The notes under the pieces: generated by a model
The model's database searches: none
Told to the model about the DNA's origin: nothing
What the model saw: the letters and a program-made list of their open reading frames with translations, nothing else
Made by a program: the position numbers and the translations under genes
Shown here: piece by piece, positions 34,244 through 43,686 of the stretch
How the letters are laid out: each line of letters begins with the position of its first letter
Numbering within the stretch: position 1 is the first letter of the stretch
Source: Deltaproteobacteria bacterium
GTDB lineage: Bacteria; Myxococcota; XYA12-FULL-58-9
Length of the DNA stretch: 64,000 bases
Reading direction: 5' to 3'
Assembly: GCA_016218825.1 (NCBI GenBank)
Contig: JACRCV010000015.1
Location: forward strand, 62,001-126,000

Positions 34244-35622
34244 GGCCCGCGGCCGAGATCTTCCGCGAGTACGACATCCGCGGCGTCGTCGGCCGTACCC
34301 TCGATCGGGAGGTCGCGTTCGCGATCGGCCGCGCGGTCGGCACCATGATACGGCAGGGCGGCGGCCACCGGGTCGTCTTCAGTCGCGATTGCCGCCTCTC
34401 CGGGCCGGAGCTCGCCGAGGGCGCCGTCGCCGGCCTGGTCGCGACCGGCTGCACCGTGCAGGACGGCGGCGTCACGCCGACCCCGGTCAACTACTGGGGC
34501 ATCGTCAACCGCGGCGCCGACGCCGGCGTGGTGCTGACCGGCAGCCACAACCCCCCCGACTACAACGGCTTCAAGCTCACCCTCTTCGGGCACACCCTGC
34601 ACGGAGACGAGATCCAGAAGGTGCGGGCGCTGATCGAGGCCGAGGACTACGCGCAAGGCGACGGCAAGAGCGAAGCGGTGTCGCTGTTGCCGGCATACAT
34701 CGACGATCTGGCGGCGAAGCTCCGGCAAAGCCCGCGACCGCTGAAGCTCGTGATCGACGCCGGCAACGGCACCGGCGGGATGACGGCGGTGCCGCTGTAT
34801 CGACGCCTGGGTTACGAGGTGGTGCCGCTCTACTGCGAGCCGGACGGCCACTTCCCGCATCACCACCCCGATCCCACCGTCGCGGACAACCTGGCGGCGC
34901 TGTGCCGCAAGGTGTCCGAGACTGACGCCGAGCTCGGGATCGCGTTCGACGGCGACGCCGATCGCATCGGCGTCGTCGACCGGAGCGGCGAGATCGTGTG
35001 GGGTGACCGACTCCTGGTGCTGCTCGCGCGCACCGTGCTCAGGGCGGTGCCGGGCGCCGCGATCATCGGCGAGGTGAAGTGCTCGAAGACCCTGTACGAC
35101 GACATCGCGAAGCACGGCGGCCGGCCGATCATGTGGCGCGCCGGCCACTCGCTCATCAAGGCCAAGATGAAAGAGGAGGGCGCGGCGCTCGCCGGCGAGA
35201 TGAGCGGCCACATCTTCTTCGCGCACCGCTACTACGGCTTCGACGACGCGGTCTACGCCGGCGGTCGACTGCTCGAGATCCTGGCGGCGGGCGACAAGAC
35301 GGTGTGCGAGCACCTCGCGGACCTGCCGCGGCTGGTGTCGACCCCGGAGCTACGGCGCGATTGCGCCGAGGACCTGAAGGCGCCGCTCGTCGCCGCGGTG
35401 CGCGAGCGCTTCAAGAGGGCGGGCGCCGCCGAGGCGTTCCGGGTGGTCGACATCGACGGCGTGCGGGTGGAGTGGCAAGACGGCTGGGGGCTGTTGCGCT
35501 GCAGCAACACCCAACCGATCCTGGTGCTGCGCTTCGAGGCAGAGAACGAGGCGCGCCTGCGCGGCATCGAAGCGCGCTTTGACGAGGAGATCGAAGCCGC
35601 GCGGCAGACCCTGGGGCAATGA
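34240..35622 (+). CDS. manB: Phosphomannomutase/phosphoglucomutase
   Basis: A 460-residue alpha-D-phosphohexomutase. The opening IFREYDIRGVVG, active-site serine loop TGSHNPPDYNGFK, metal loop FDGDADRIG, sugar-binding loop GEMSGHIFF and phosphate-binding C-terminal region (LRCSNTQPILVLRFEAE) are all present. It interconverts hexose 6- and 1-phosphates, supplying mannose-1-phosphate for ManC. The family is often dual-specific (AlgC-type). It overlaps both neighbours by four bases. Confidence 0.95.
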   Translation: MRPAAEIFREYDIRGVVGRTLDREVAFAIGRAVGTMIRQGGGHRVVFSRDCRLSGPELAEGAVAGLVATGCTVQDGGVTPTPVNYWGIVNRGADAGVVLTGSHNPPDYNGFKLTLFGHTLHGDEIQKVRALIEAEDYAQGDGKSEAVSLLPAYIDDLAAKLRQSPRPLKLVIDAGNGTGGMTAVPLYRRLGYEVVPLYCEPDGHFPHHHPDPTVADNLAALCRKVSETDAELGIAFDGDADRIGVVDRSGEIVWGDRLLVLLARTVLRAVPGAAIIGEVKCSKTLYDDIAKHGGRPIMWRAGHSLIKAKMKEEGAALAGEMSGHIFFAHRYYGFDDAVYAGGRLLEILAAGDKTVCEHLADLPRLVSTPELRRDCAEDLKAPLVAAVRERFKRAGAAEAFRVVDIDGVRVEWQDGWGLLRCSNTQPILVLRFEAENEARLRGIEARFDEEIEAARQTLGQ

Positions 35623-36707
35623 TGACCGCGGCGATCGGCATCGACATCGGCGGCTCGAGCCTGCGGGCGGCCATCGTGGAGCACGACGGCAGGATCGTGC
35701 GCGCCAAGAGCCGGCGGCTCGGCGAGCGCTCGCCGGAAGCCCTCTTGAACCAGCTCGAAGATCTCTTGCAGAGCCTCGGCGGTGCGGGCGACGCGGCGAT
35801 GGCCGTCGGCCTGGCGGCGGTCATTCGACTGCAGACCGGGGTCGTGACGGTGGCGCCGAATCTGGGTTGGCACCAGGTGCCGTTCGCCGAGATGCTGGCG
35901 CGGCGCTTCGGGCGGCCGGTGCGCCTGGTGAACGACCTCGACGCCATCACCGTCGGCGAGGCGGCGTGCGGCGCCGGCAAGGGCGCCACCGACGTCGTCT
36001 GCGTGTTCGTCGGCACCGGGGTCGGCATGGGCGCGGTCGTCGATGGCCGGGTCCTCGAGGGCTGCGGCGGCACCGCGACCGAGCTCGGCCACATCAAGGT
36101 CGAGTCGACGATCGACGGGCGCCTCTGCGGCTGCGGCGAGCGCGGCTGCCTCGAGACCTACGCCTCCGGGAGGCACCTGCCGGAGCTCGTGCGCGCGAAG
36201 GTCGAGCGCGGCCGCCAGACCCGACTGGTGGCGGACGTGGAGGGGCACGGCGACTGGAAAGCGCTGACGGCCGAGCGCATCGAGGCCGCCGCCAAAGACG
36301 GCGACGAGGTCGCCCGGGAGGTTTGGCGGGACGCCGCCGGTTACCTCGGGCGAGCGATCGGCAACCTGGTGACGATCTTCAACCCGCGAGTGCTGGTGCT
36401 CGGCGGCGGCGTGCTCGAGGCCGCGCCCAGCCTGCGGCGTGCGGTGGTGGCGGGCATCAACGCCGACGCGGCTCGGCCGCAGCTCGCCGACGTGTCGATC
36501 CGGGACTCGGAGCTCGGGGATCAGGCCGGCCTGGTCGGCGCCGGGCTGCTCGCGCACCAGGCGGCGCTGGCCCGCGTTGGTGATGAAGGGCGCGTGGCCC
36601 CCCGCCCACCCGGGGCGGGGGTGACGGGGGGTGGGGTGGGGAGCGCGGCCGCCGCGGCCGCGCGGGAATCAGATGAAGACGAAAGCGGTCCGACTACTCC
36701 CAGGTGA
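35619..36707 (+). CDS. ROK-family sugar kinase with a repeat-derived C-terminus
   Basis: A 362-residue kinase. The ATP loop is IGIDIGGSSLRAAIV; the catalytic/sugar region is VVCVFVGTGVGMGAVVDGRVLEGCGG; and the zinc motif is ELGHIKVE followed by CGCGERGCLETYASG. ROK kinases phosphorylate glucose or related hexoses, here feeding the mutase. The normal end is near AALARVGDEG (about residue 325). From about residue 327 the frame reads through a G-rich repeat copy (36597-36671), giving a Gly/Ala-rich tail, and overlaps the convergent glgP stop by 14 bases. Start overlaps manB (ATGA). Confidence 0.92.
   Translation: MMTAAIGIDIGGSSLRAAIVEHDGRIVRAKSRRLGERSPEALLNQLEDLLQSLGGAGDAAMAVGLAAVIRLQTGVVTVAPNLGWHQVPFAEMLARRFGRPVRLVNDLDAITVGEAACGAGKGATDVVCVFVGTGVGMGAVVDGRVLEGCGGTATELGHIKVESTIDGRLCGCGERGCLETYASGRHLPELVRAKVERGRQTRLVADVEGHGDWKALTAERIEAAAKDGDEVAREVWRDAAGYLGRAIGNLVTIFNPRVLVLGGGVLEAAPSLRRAVVAGINADAARPQLADVSIRDSELGDQAGLVGAGLLAHQAALARVGDEGRVAPRPPGAGVTGGGVGSAAAAAARESDEDESGPTTPR
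36597..36671 (+). repeat. G-rich double-hairpin intergenic repeat, copy 5 (inside the ROK gene end)
   Basis: A complete copy in the same sense as the ROK gene, starting about 110 bases before its stop. The first hairpin is CCGCCCACCCGGGGCGGG; the G core follows; the second hairpin has arms GCGCGGCCG and CGGCCGCGC, again different in sequence but still pairing; the tail is GGGAATCA. Confidence 0.85.
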
Positions 36708-39249
36708 CCAGCCCGAGGGCCAAAGGCTCGAGCAGATCCGGGTGGTAGGGCAGGATCCGCAACGTGAACGCTCGCCGGCCGCTCTTCTTGCACGGGACCT
36801 TGCCCTCGTAGAGGTGGGTGTTGTCCTCGATCTGACGCACCCAGGTCATCGGCAGGCTGTCGCCCCGGGGGATCTTGAGCTCGGCGTCCATGTCGCCGTC
36901 GTAGATCTGGACCCGGACGTGATCGGGCTTCAGCTGCCCGAGGCGGATCTTGGCGTGCACCGCGAAGGTCGAGCCGACCTTCACGTCGCTCTGGGTCTCG
37001 GTCTCGGCGCTGAGCACCTTGACCTCCCGCCAGTGGCGATGGAACAGCGCCTTGCAGTCGGAGAGCGAGCGCGCCCGAGCCGCGCCGTCGGCGGTGAACT
37101 CGCGGTAGCGCTGATCGGAGGGCAAATAGAAGCGCTCGGTGTACTCCTGCACCATGCGGTTGGTGTTGAAGACCGGGCCGAGCTCGCGGATCGAGGTCTT
37201 CATCATCCGGATCCACTGGCGCGGTAGTCCGTCGCGACCCCGGTCGTAGAAGGTCGGGATCACCGCCTGCTCCAGGAGATCGTAGAGGGCCTCGGACTCG
37301 ACCTTGTCCTGGTACTCCTGATCGGTGTACTCCTCGCCGCGGCCGATCGCCCAGCCGGTGTCGTGGCTGCAGCCCTCCGCCCACCAGCCGTCGAGAATCG
37401 AGACGTTCAAGCCACCGTTGAAGATCACCTTCATCCCCGAGGTCCCCGAGGCCTCGAGCGGCCGGCGCGGCGTGTTGAGCCAGACGTCGACGCCCTGGAC
37501 CAGGTAGCGCGCCAGCGCCATGTCGTACTGCTCGAGGAACACCACGCGGCGGCGCAGATCCTCGTCACGGGCGGTGTGGACGATGCGGCGGATCAGCTCC
37601 TTGCCGGCGTCGTCGTGCGGGTGGGCCTTGCCGGCGAACAGGAACTGCACCGGCCGGTCGGTGTCGCGCAGGATCTGCTTCAGACGTTCGAGGTCCCTGA
37701 GCAGCAGGGTCGCGCGCTTGTAGGTCGCGAAGCGGCGCGCGAAGCCGATGGTGAGCGCCGAGGGGTTCAAGACCTCCTCCGCCATCGCCGCCATCGAGGT
37801 CGTGGCGCCGCGGCGCAGCAGCTGCTCGCGCAAGCGATCCCGGGCCATCGACACCAGGCGCTCGCGGCGGCGCTCGTGGGCCCGCCAGAGCTCCTCGTCG
37901 GGGATTTGATCGACGCGGTTCCAAACGGTTTGATCGGCGGGATCCTTGACCCAGCGCTCTCCGAGGTAGCGATTGAAGAGGTCGGTCATCTCGCGGCTGA
38001 TCCAGGTGCGGGTGTGAACGCCGTTGGTGATCGAAGTGACCGGGATCTCGTGCGCCGGCACCTGCGGCATGCTGGTGTGCACCATGTCGCGCGACACCTG
38101 GCCGTGGAGCTTGCTGACGCCGTTGACGAAGGTGGAGTTGCGGATCGCCAGCGCCGCCATGTTGAAGAACTCGTCGGTGTTCGCCGGATTGGTGCGGCCG
38201 ATCTTGAACAGCGACTCGAGGCTGATCCCGAGGCCTTTGACGTACTCCCCGAAGTAGGTCGTCATCAGATCTTTCGGGAACAGGTCGAAGCCGGCGGGCA
38301 CCGCGGTGTGGGTGGTGAAGACGTTGCCGGCGATGCACGCCTCGCGCGCCGCGGTGAAGTCGAGCTTGTGCTCCTCCATCGTCTGGCGGATGCGCTCCAG
38401 GCACTGGAAGGCGCTGTGGCCCTCGTTCATGTGGCAGACCGTGGGTTTGAGGCCGAGCGCCTTGAGGGCCCGCAGGCCGCCGATGCCGAGCATGATCTCC
38501 TGGCGGATGCGCAGGTCGCGGTCGCCGCCGTAGAGCTGGTCGGTGATGTCTTGGTCGTCGGCGTGGTTCGCGGAGATGTTGGTGTCGAGGAGGTAGAGGG
38601 GCACCCGGCCGACCTGGACCCGCCAGATCTGCGCCGCGACCGTGCGCTGCGGGTACTGCACCGTGATCACCAGCGGCGCGCCGTCCGCGCCGCGCTCGAG
38701 GAGCATCGGCATGTTGTAGAAGTCGTTCTGCGGGTAGCTCTGCTGCTGCCAGCCGTCGGCGTTCAGGTACTGCTGGAAGTACCCCTGCTGGTAGATGAGG
38801 CCGACGCCGACCAGCGGCAACCCGAGCTCGGAGGCCGACTTCAGGTGGTCGCCGGAGAGGACGCCGAGGCCGCCGGAGTAGATCGGCAAGCACTCGGTGA
38901 GGCCGAACTCCGCCGAGAAGTAGGCGACGCAGGCGCGGGGCTTGCCGGCGCGGGCGCGGTCATACCAGGACGGCTGCTCCAAGACCTCGAGGTGTTGGCG
39001 ATACACCCGGTCGAGGTAGGCGACGTAGCTCTCGTCGCGCGCCAGCTGGTCCAGGCGCTCCTGACCGACGTTGCCGAGCAACAACACCGGGTTGTGCCGG
39101 CTCGTCTTCCACAGGTCGCGGTCGATGCGGCGAAAGGCGTCGATGATGTCCAGGTCCCAGGCCCAATGGAGGTTGTACGCCAGGGCGCGCAACGGCGACA
39201 GCGGCTCGGGCAGCGTGGGGACGACGTGGTACTCGTGCAGGACGGACAT
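36694..39249 (-). CDS. glgP: Alpha-glucan (glycogen/maltodextrin) phosphorylase, GlgP type with DUF3417
   Basis: An 851-residue enzyme. The start at 39249 follows AAGGAG and gives the DUF3417 opening LSPLRALAYNLHWAWDLDI. Further motifs: CVAYFSAEFGLTECLPIYSGGLGVLSGDHLKSASELG (active-site region), then FVFT-like and EASGTSGMKVIFNGGLNVSILDGWW, the pyridoxal-phosphate Lys region. It phosphorolyses alpha-1,4-glucans to glucose-1-phosphate. It converges with the ROK gene, overlapping by 14 bases. It fits a glycogen/trehalose storage economy with GH15 and otsAB elsewhere in the window. Confidence 0.95.
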   Translation of the reverse strand: MSVLHEYHVVPTLPEPLSPLRALAYNLHWAWDLDIIDAFRRIDRDLWKTSRHNPVLLLGNVGQERLDQLARDESYVAYLDRVYRQHLEVLEQPSWYDRARAGKPRACVAYFSAEFGLTECLPIYSGGLGVLSGDHLKSASELGLPLVGVGLIYQQGYFQQYLNADGWQQQSYPQNDFYNMPMLLERGADGAPLVITVQYPQRTVAAQIWRVQVGRVPLYLLDTNISANHADDQDITDQLYGGDRDLRIRQEIMLGIGGLRALKALGLKPTVCHMNEGHSAFQCLERIRQTMEEHKLDFTAAREACIAGNVFTTHTAVPAGFDLFPKDLMTTYFGEYVKGLGISLESLFKIGRTNPANTDEFFNMAALAIRNSTFVNGVSKLHGQVSRDMVHTSMPQVPAHEIPVTSITNGVHTRTWISREMTDLFNRYLGERWVKDPADQTVWNRVDQIPDEELWRAHERRRERLVSMARDRLREQLLRRGATTSMAAMAEEVLNPSALTIGFARRFATYKRATLLLRDLERLKQILRDTDRPVQFLFAGKAHPHDDAGKELIRRIVHTARDEDLRRRVVFLEQYDMALARYLVQGVDVWLNTPRRPLEASGTSGMKVIFNGGLNVSILDGWWAEGCSHDTGWAIGRGEEYTDQEYQDKVESEALYDLLEQAVIPTFYDRGRDGLPRQWIRMMKTSIRELGPVFNTNRMVQEYTERFYLPSDQRYREFTADGAARARSLSDCKALFHRHWREVKVLSAETETQSDVKVGSTFAVHAKIRLGQLKPDHVRVQIYDGDMDAELKIPRGDSLPMTWVRQIEDNTHLYEGKVPCKKSGRRAFTLRILPYHPDLLEPLALGLVTWE

Positions 39250-39420
39250 GGTGGCTCCTTGGACAGGGCCGCAGGGCGGATCTCGACCCGGGCCTGCCGG
39301 GCGGCGTGGACTGTGGCAGTAACGCTCCGGGCGGGTCAAGAGGGCCGCCACGCAAGGGCCAAGCGAAGGGCGGCGCGCCGGTTTCCTGACAGGCGCGAGC
39401 TTTCATACTACGATGGCGCC

Positions 39421-40128
39421 ATGATCCTGGTCGGGGTTCACCCGGGTGGCCGCAACAAGTTCGCGGTGACCACCCTGTTCTACAACGGGCGCCTGCCGGC
39501 GGCGATCGTCTCGTCCCGCGCCCACTCGGGTGTTGACGACGTGCTCGCCGACATCGTCGGCCTGGTGGGCGAGTGGGGCGAGCTGAACGGCGCCGCCATC
39601 GACGCGCCTCTGACCTGGGCCGGGCTGCCGAGCGGTTGGCGCGACTGCGATCTGAAGGCGCAGCGGCTGCTGCCGGCGTGGGCACCGAAGGCCTGGTGGC
39701 GGCCGCCGAACGTGTTGCCCGGGGCGGTCGCGGTGCAGGGACCGGCGCTGGCCTGGGCTCTGGCGCGCGAGATCAAGAGCGGCATCTTGCCGCATCACCG
39801 CCTGTTCGAGACCCACCCGCGCACCTCGCTGGCCCTGTGCGCCAGCGACTTGAAGCCGAACATCTTGGGCTACCGCAGCGTCGGCGTGGCGCTCAGCGAA
39901 AGGCGCCGTCATGTCGGCCGCCTTCTCGGCCACTTCGGCGACGCCGGTGTGGTCAAGAGCGAGGTCGAGCCGCCGACCTCGCCCGACGAGCTCGATTCGC
40001 TGGTCTGCGCGATCACCGCGCTCGGCGCCGTGGCCCAGGATTGCGGCCTGGTGGTGCACGAGCTCCAGGGCGGCGAGATCCGGCCCGTCGGCCACCGGAC
40101 CCTGGCGGTGCTCAAGGCGCTGCCGTAG
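39421..40128 (+). CDS. DUF429 protein (RNase H-like fold)
   Basis: A 235-residue soluble protein starting at 39421 (MILVGVHPGGRNKFAVTTLF). Its features (an N-terminal VGxHPGG strand with an acidic/polar loop, AIDAPLTW, RPPNVLPGAVAVQGPALAWAL, FETHPRTSLAL, and DELDSLVCAITALG) match DUF429, a predicted RNase H-like nuclease family. An Asp that the family usually has in the first strand appears as His here. Monocistronic, between glgP and the propeller gene. No function is known from the sequence. Confidence 0.75.
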   Translation: MILVGVHPGGRNKFAVTTLFYNGRLPAAIVSSRAHSGVDDVLADIVGLVGEWGELNGAAIDAPLTWAGLPSGWRDCDLKAQRLLPAWAPKAWWRPPNVLPGAVAVQGPALAWALAREIKSGILPHHRLFETHPRTSLALCASDLKPNILGYRSVGVALSERRRHVGRLLGHFGDAGVVKSEVEPPTSPDELDSLVCAITALGAVAQDCGLVVHELQGGEIRPVGHRTLAVLKALP

Positions 40129-40139
40129 CGCGGCAGCCG

Positions 40140-41252
40140 TCAACGAGCGATCTCGATCTCGACCGGCAACAGCCCGGTGGCAAAAGGGCCAGCCGTCGAG
40201 CCGGTGGCGGCGTCGATGCGCCACAGCCCGGCCGAGCTGTCGGGGGAGCGGTTGCCGATGAAGACATTGCCGGCGGCGTCGAACGCCAAGCCCGCGAGGT
40301 TGAAGCCGCTCGCGCGGTACAGGGTCGTCGCGGCCCCGGAGTCGAGACGGACGAGCCGCATCTCGGTCGGCAACATCCCGTCCGGAAACGAGATCAGCGC
40401 GTGCAGCCGACCATCGGGCGCGGCGCTCATCGAGATCGGCGGGCCGCCGAGCGCCCGCCCGCCGTAGAGGATCGAAGCGGCGCCGCTCGCGGGATCCACC
40501 GCGGCGACCCCGATGCTCGCCGGGTAGGACCAGTCACCGGCACAGCCCACCGCCAGACGGCCGTCACCGAGCAGCGTGATGCCGGTGTAGGGGTTCGCGA
40601 GCGGCAGCTCCAAGCCCTGAAGCCCGATGGCGTTCGGTCGGGCGTCGACGAGCGTCAGCGTCGAGGCGTCGAGGACGGCGATCTGCGCCAGACCGGACGA
40701 GGCGTAGGTGCGGCGGTCGAGGAGCTGCAAGGTCACGTAGATCCGATCGTTCGCCAGCAGCATCCGGTCCATCTCCGGGTTGCCGTCGGCGTCGGCGAAC
40801 CGCGACAGGTCCGGACCGGCGCTCAGGCGCTCGGAGGCAGGGTCGAGGATGGCCATCAGCGCCGTCTCGTAGCAGCTGATGAGCAACCGACCGTCCGGCA
40901 GCGGGACGGCGTCGTGCGGACCGCAGTCGGGAAGCGCGACCTGGGCCACGACGGCCAAGGCGTCATCGAGGAGGGTCACGTTGCCCGGTATCCCGCGGTC
41001 GAGGATCAACGCGCCATGGGTGAGGAGGCGCAGCGCGGCGTCACCGGCAGCGAGCACGGTGTCGTGGCGGCTGTCGTTGGGCGCCGCGGCCTGAAACAGA
41101 TCGAGGCTGCCGGTCTCGTAGGTCTGGCTGCTGGTGAGCACCAGGCCGAGACCCGGGCCGAGGTGCCAGGGATCGCCGGTCGGAGCCGCGGGCTCTTCGG
41201 TGGCGCACGCGAGGCCGCACAGGGTCGAGAACACGAGGAGCGGGTGTTTCAT
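40140..41252 (-). CDS. Beta-propeller lipoprotein coupled to BtuB (BtuG-like candidate)
   Basis: A 370-residue lipoprotein with a signal peptide and GLAC lipobox (Cys16). The mature protein is built of YncE/surface-propeller-type repeats: VTLLDDALAVVAQVALP, GPHDAVPLPDGRLLISCYE, GLAQIAVLDASTLTLVDARP, GGPPISMSAAPDGRLHAL and FNLAGLAFDAAGNVFIGNR, consistent with a six- or seven-bladed propeller. Its start codon overlaps the BtuB-like stop (4 bases), so it is under the same cobalamin riboswitch. In Bacteroidetes, propeller lipoprotein BtuG sits on BtuB and captures B12; this gene is a candidate analogue. That role is inferred from fold and position. Confidence 0.75.
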   Translation of the reverse strand: MKHPLLVFSTLCGLACATEEPAAPTGDPWHLGPGLGLVLTSSQTYETGSLDLFQAAAPNDSRHDTVLAAGDAALRLLTHGALILDRGIPGNVTLLDDALAVVAQVALPDCGPHDAVPLPDGRLLISCYETALMAILDPASERLSAGPDLSRFADADGNPEMDRMLLANDRIYVTLQLLDRRTYASSGLAQIAVLDASTLTLVDARPNAIGLQGLELPLANPYTGITLLGDGRLAVGCAGDWSYPASIGVAAVDPASGAASILYGGRALGGPPISMSAAPDGRLHALISFPDGMLPTEMRLVRLDSGAATTLYRASGFNLAGLAFDAAGNVFIGNRSPDSSAGLWRIDAATGSTAGPFATGLLPVEIEIAR

Positions 41253-43255
41253 GGGGTCTTCCAGGTGAGGGAGGCGACGAAGCTGCGTCCAGGGATGGGA
41301 TAACCCAGGAAGTCAGACAGCGCGCTCACCCCGGTGGTGCCATCCGGCAGACGGATCTGCTGGCGATCGGAGTCGAGGACGTTGGTGACCGTGAGACCGA
41401 AACCCAGGCCGGTCGCCGCGTGCTGACCCTTCAGCGCGGCGTGGTGCAGGAGACGGCGCGGGACCGGCCACAAGTTGGGGAGATCGAGGTAGGTCTGCGA
41501 CGCCAACGACAGCTCGTAGGAGAGGACGAGCCACTCCGGTCCGAGCTGTAGCGTGGCGTCGAGGCGGTGGCCGGGCAGGCCGGGGATGCGGTTGCCGTCC
41601 AGCCCCGACTGCGCGCTGACTTGAGCGGCGCGGGTCACGGTGTAGGCGACGAGCACGGCGGCGAAGCGCGTCCGGACGTCGACCTCGAGCTCGGCGCCGA
41701 TGCTGCGGGCGCGACCGAGGTTCTCGGCGCGCAGCCAGCGCCGGGAATTCGGGACCACGACGATGAGATCCCGACCGTCGTGGCCGAAAAGGGTCAGCTC
41801 GCCTTCGAGGCGCAGGAAGGGGCCGGCGCGAGCTCGGCAGCGACCGCCCAGGTCGGCCATCACCCCGTGCTCCGCGACCAGGTTGGGGTTGGCGGTGGCG
41901 GTCACCAGATCGCCGTAGCGCTCCAGCAGGGTCGGGAAGCGATGGAACCAACCGGCGTTGGCGCGCAGCGCACATGGGTCGAGGGTCACGAGGGCGCCGA
42001 GGCGCGGGCTCCATTCGGTCGACGCCGTCGGCCTGTTGCCGCGGTCTCGATCGCGGACCGTATCGACGCGGACCGCCGGTACCAGACGGAGGCCGCCGGT
42101 GAGATCGGCGCGGTGCTCCAACCCGGCCCCGGCGTGCAGGCGCTGCCGCTCGAGCTCGACGCCGTTCAACGCCGGGGTGCGGCCGGCGCTCGCCTGGGTG
42201 AACGAAGTCCACTCGACGCGGGGCGCGAGCTCGGCTTCATGGGCCGATGCGAAGAGGTAGCTCGCGCGGGCGTCGGCGCCGAGCTGCAGCAGGCGGGCGG
42301 CGGCGCTCCGGATGTTGAGTCCGGACTTGTCGTCTGGATCCGAGAACTGGCGAAGGCTCTGCAGGAGGTCGCTCCCGAGGTTGAGGCGTAGGCGATGATC
42401 GGCGAGGTCGGCGTCGACGAGAGCGAAGCGCGTCGAGGCTTCGGCCTGTGATGCGTGGGTGGCGAGGGTGGGCGCGGCGCCCCGGCCGGGGACACCCTGA
42501 TCGCGAAGGGCCCCGCCGGTGACGACGCGCAAGGTCGAGCCCGCGACCCCGTCGGCCTCGGCCTTCAGCCGAAGCGTGAGGGTTGTCGCGGCGTTGTTCT
42601 GCCGCCGGCGCACCTGGTCGTCGCCGGCGTTGTAGATGGTGCCGCGGTCGTCCAGGTAGGGATAGTCGCCGCGGGTCGTCCGATAGCCGACGTACGCCGC
42701 GTAGCGCAGATCCGCGGCCGGCCCCGAGGCGAAGGCGTGGCCGCTCCGGGTGTGGAAGGAGCCGATCGCCAATCTCGCCGAGCTGCGAGTCTCGTCGGCG
42801 GGCGTGTGGGTGGTGAGGCTCAAGACCCCGCCCTGCGGGCTCGCGAAGCGCACCGGGGCCGCGCCCCGCCAGACTTCGAGGCGGGCAATGCTCTCGGGCG
42901 GGATGAGGCTCAGGTCGATGGGGCCGAGCGTCGCGGACGCAAGCGGCAGGTCGTCGAGGATGACCGCGATCTGGTTGGGGCCGGCGCCGCGAATCGAGAC
43001 CGTCGTGAAGCTGTCCGGGCCCCCTGACTGGCGGAGGTGGACGCCGGGGACGCTGCGCAGCACCGCGGTCAGGTCTTCGCCGGCGGCGGGCGTTGGGTCG
43101 CGAACGGTCGTGGTCGCGGTGGTGACGTCCTCGGGCGGGGCGGCCTCGGTGTCGACCACCGTCTCCGGCAGGTCGACGACGCGAGCGGCCCGAGCCGCGG
43201 GCGCGAGCGCGGCGCCGAGCAAGATCAGGCCAATGCTGTGTGCACGTCGTACCAC
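41249..43255 (-). CDS. btuB: TonB-dependent outer-membrane receptor, BtuB-like
   Basis: A 668-residue receptor. GTG at 43255 is chosen: GGGGAG is upstream and a signal peptide (IGLILLGAALAPAARA) follows. A TonB-box-like stretch (LPETVVDTE) precedes the plug domain (LTAVLRSVPGVHLRQSGG, then SIRGAGPNQIAVILDDLPL and RLEVWRGAAPVRFASPQGGVLSLTT). The rest is beta-barrel, ending RSFVASLTWKTP; the terminal residue is Pro, not aromatic. The family imports B12 or metal chelates across the outer membrane using TonB energy. The cobalamin riboswitch upstream identifies cobalamin as the probable ligand. No BtuCDF transporter lies in the window. Confidence 0.92.
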   Translation of the reverse strand: MVRRAHSIGLILLGAALAPAARAARVVDLPETVVDTEAAPPEDVTTATTTVRDPTPAAGEDLTAVLRSVPGVHLRQSGGPDSFTTVSIRGAGPNQIAVILDDLPLASATLGPIDLSLIPPESIARLEVWRGAAPVRFASPQGGVLSLTTHTPADETRSSARLAIGSFHTRSGHAFASGPAADLRYAAYVGYRTTRGDYPYLDDRGTIYNAGDDQVRRRQNNAATTLTLRLKAEADGVAGSTLRVVTGGALRDQGVPGRGAAPTLATHASQAEASTRFALVDADLADHRLRLNLGSDLLQSLRQFSDPDDKSGLNIRSAAARLLQLGADARASYLFASAHEAELAPRVEWTSFTQASAGRTPALNGVELERQRLHAGAGLEHRADLTGGLRLVPAVRVDTVRDRDRGNRPTASTEWSPRLGALVTLDPCALRANAGWFHRFPTLLERYGDLVTATANPNLVAEHGVMADLGGRCRARAGPFLRLEGELTLFGHDGRDLIVVVPNSRRWLRAENLGRARSIGAELEVDVRTRFAAVLVAYTVTRAAQVSAQSGLDGNRIPGLPGHRLDATLQLGPEWLVLSYELSLASQTYLDLPNLWPVPRRLLHHAALKGQHAATGLGFGLTVTNVLDSDRQQIRLPDGTTGVSALSDFLGYPIPGRSFVASLTWKTP

Positions 43256-43297
43256 GGACTCCCCGAGCCACGGAGGAGCGAAGCCACCACGCACTCG

Positions 43298-43480
43298 AGG
43301 CCGGTCTCCTGACTCGCGGTACGAGGTCTTGACCTCGCGAGCTTGCGCTCGTCCGCCGCCCTCCCTTCCGACGCACGCGTCGTGGGTGCTGCCTCGGGCA
43401 ACGGTCAGCCGCTCACAGTGGCGGGCCCGTGCCGGACTCTCACCGGCTTCCCGTTTCATCCCCAACGAGGGACACCCCGG
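43298..43480 (-). ncRNA. Cobalamin (B12) riboswitch
   Basis: Read on the minus strand, this leader has the conserved AACGGGAAGCCGGTGA segment (43442-43456), the GCCACTGTGAGC core (43410-43424) and the 3' B12 box GAGTCAGGAGACCGGCCT (43298-43315), in the right order and spacing. It is 43 bases upstream of the BtuB-like start codon. Bound cobalamin in such leaders shuts down expression. A CTCC stretch after the B12 box could pair with the GGAG ribosome site, suggesting translational control (inference). Confidence 0.95.
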
Positions 43481-43686
43481 GTGCGGTCGATGTGCTCCAC
43501 ACACCGACCCCGCGCCTCTAGCAGACAGATCGCGAGCGACGCAAGGTCGGCGACGGCGCCCGCCGGCCCTGCGACGCCGGCAGGGCGAGCGAATTCTCGG
43601 GCTTTGCCGACGTTGCCCTGGCGACGCCACGCGTCAGGCTTGACCGCCGGTCGGTCGCCCATCAGACTCGGCGGCGCGAGGGGCCG

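Noticed and set aside
37363-39420. Long plus-strand frame across glgP
   Set aside because: It is the antisense of glgP; only the part from 39421 (the DUF429 gene) is a real gene in that frame.
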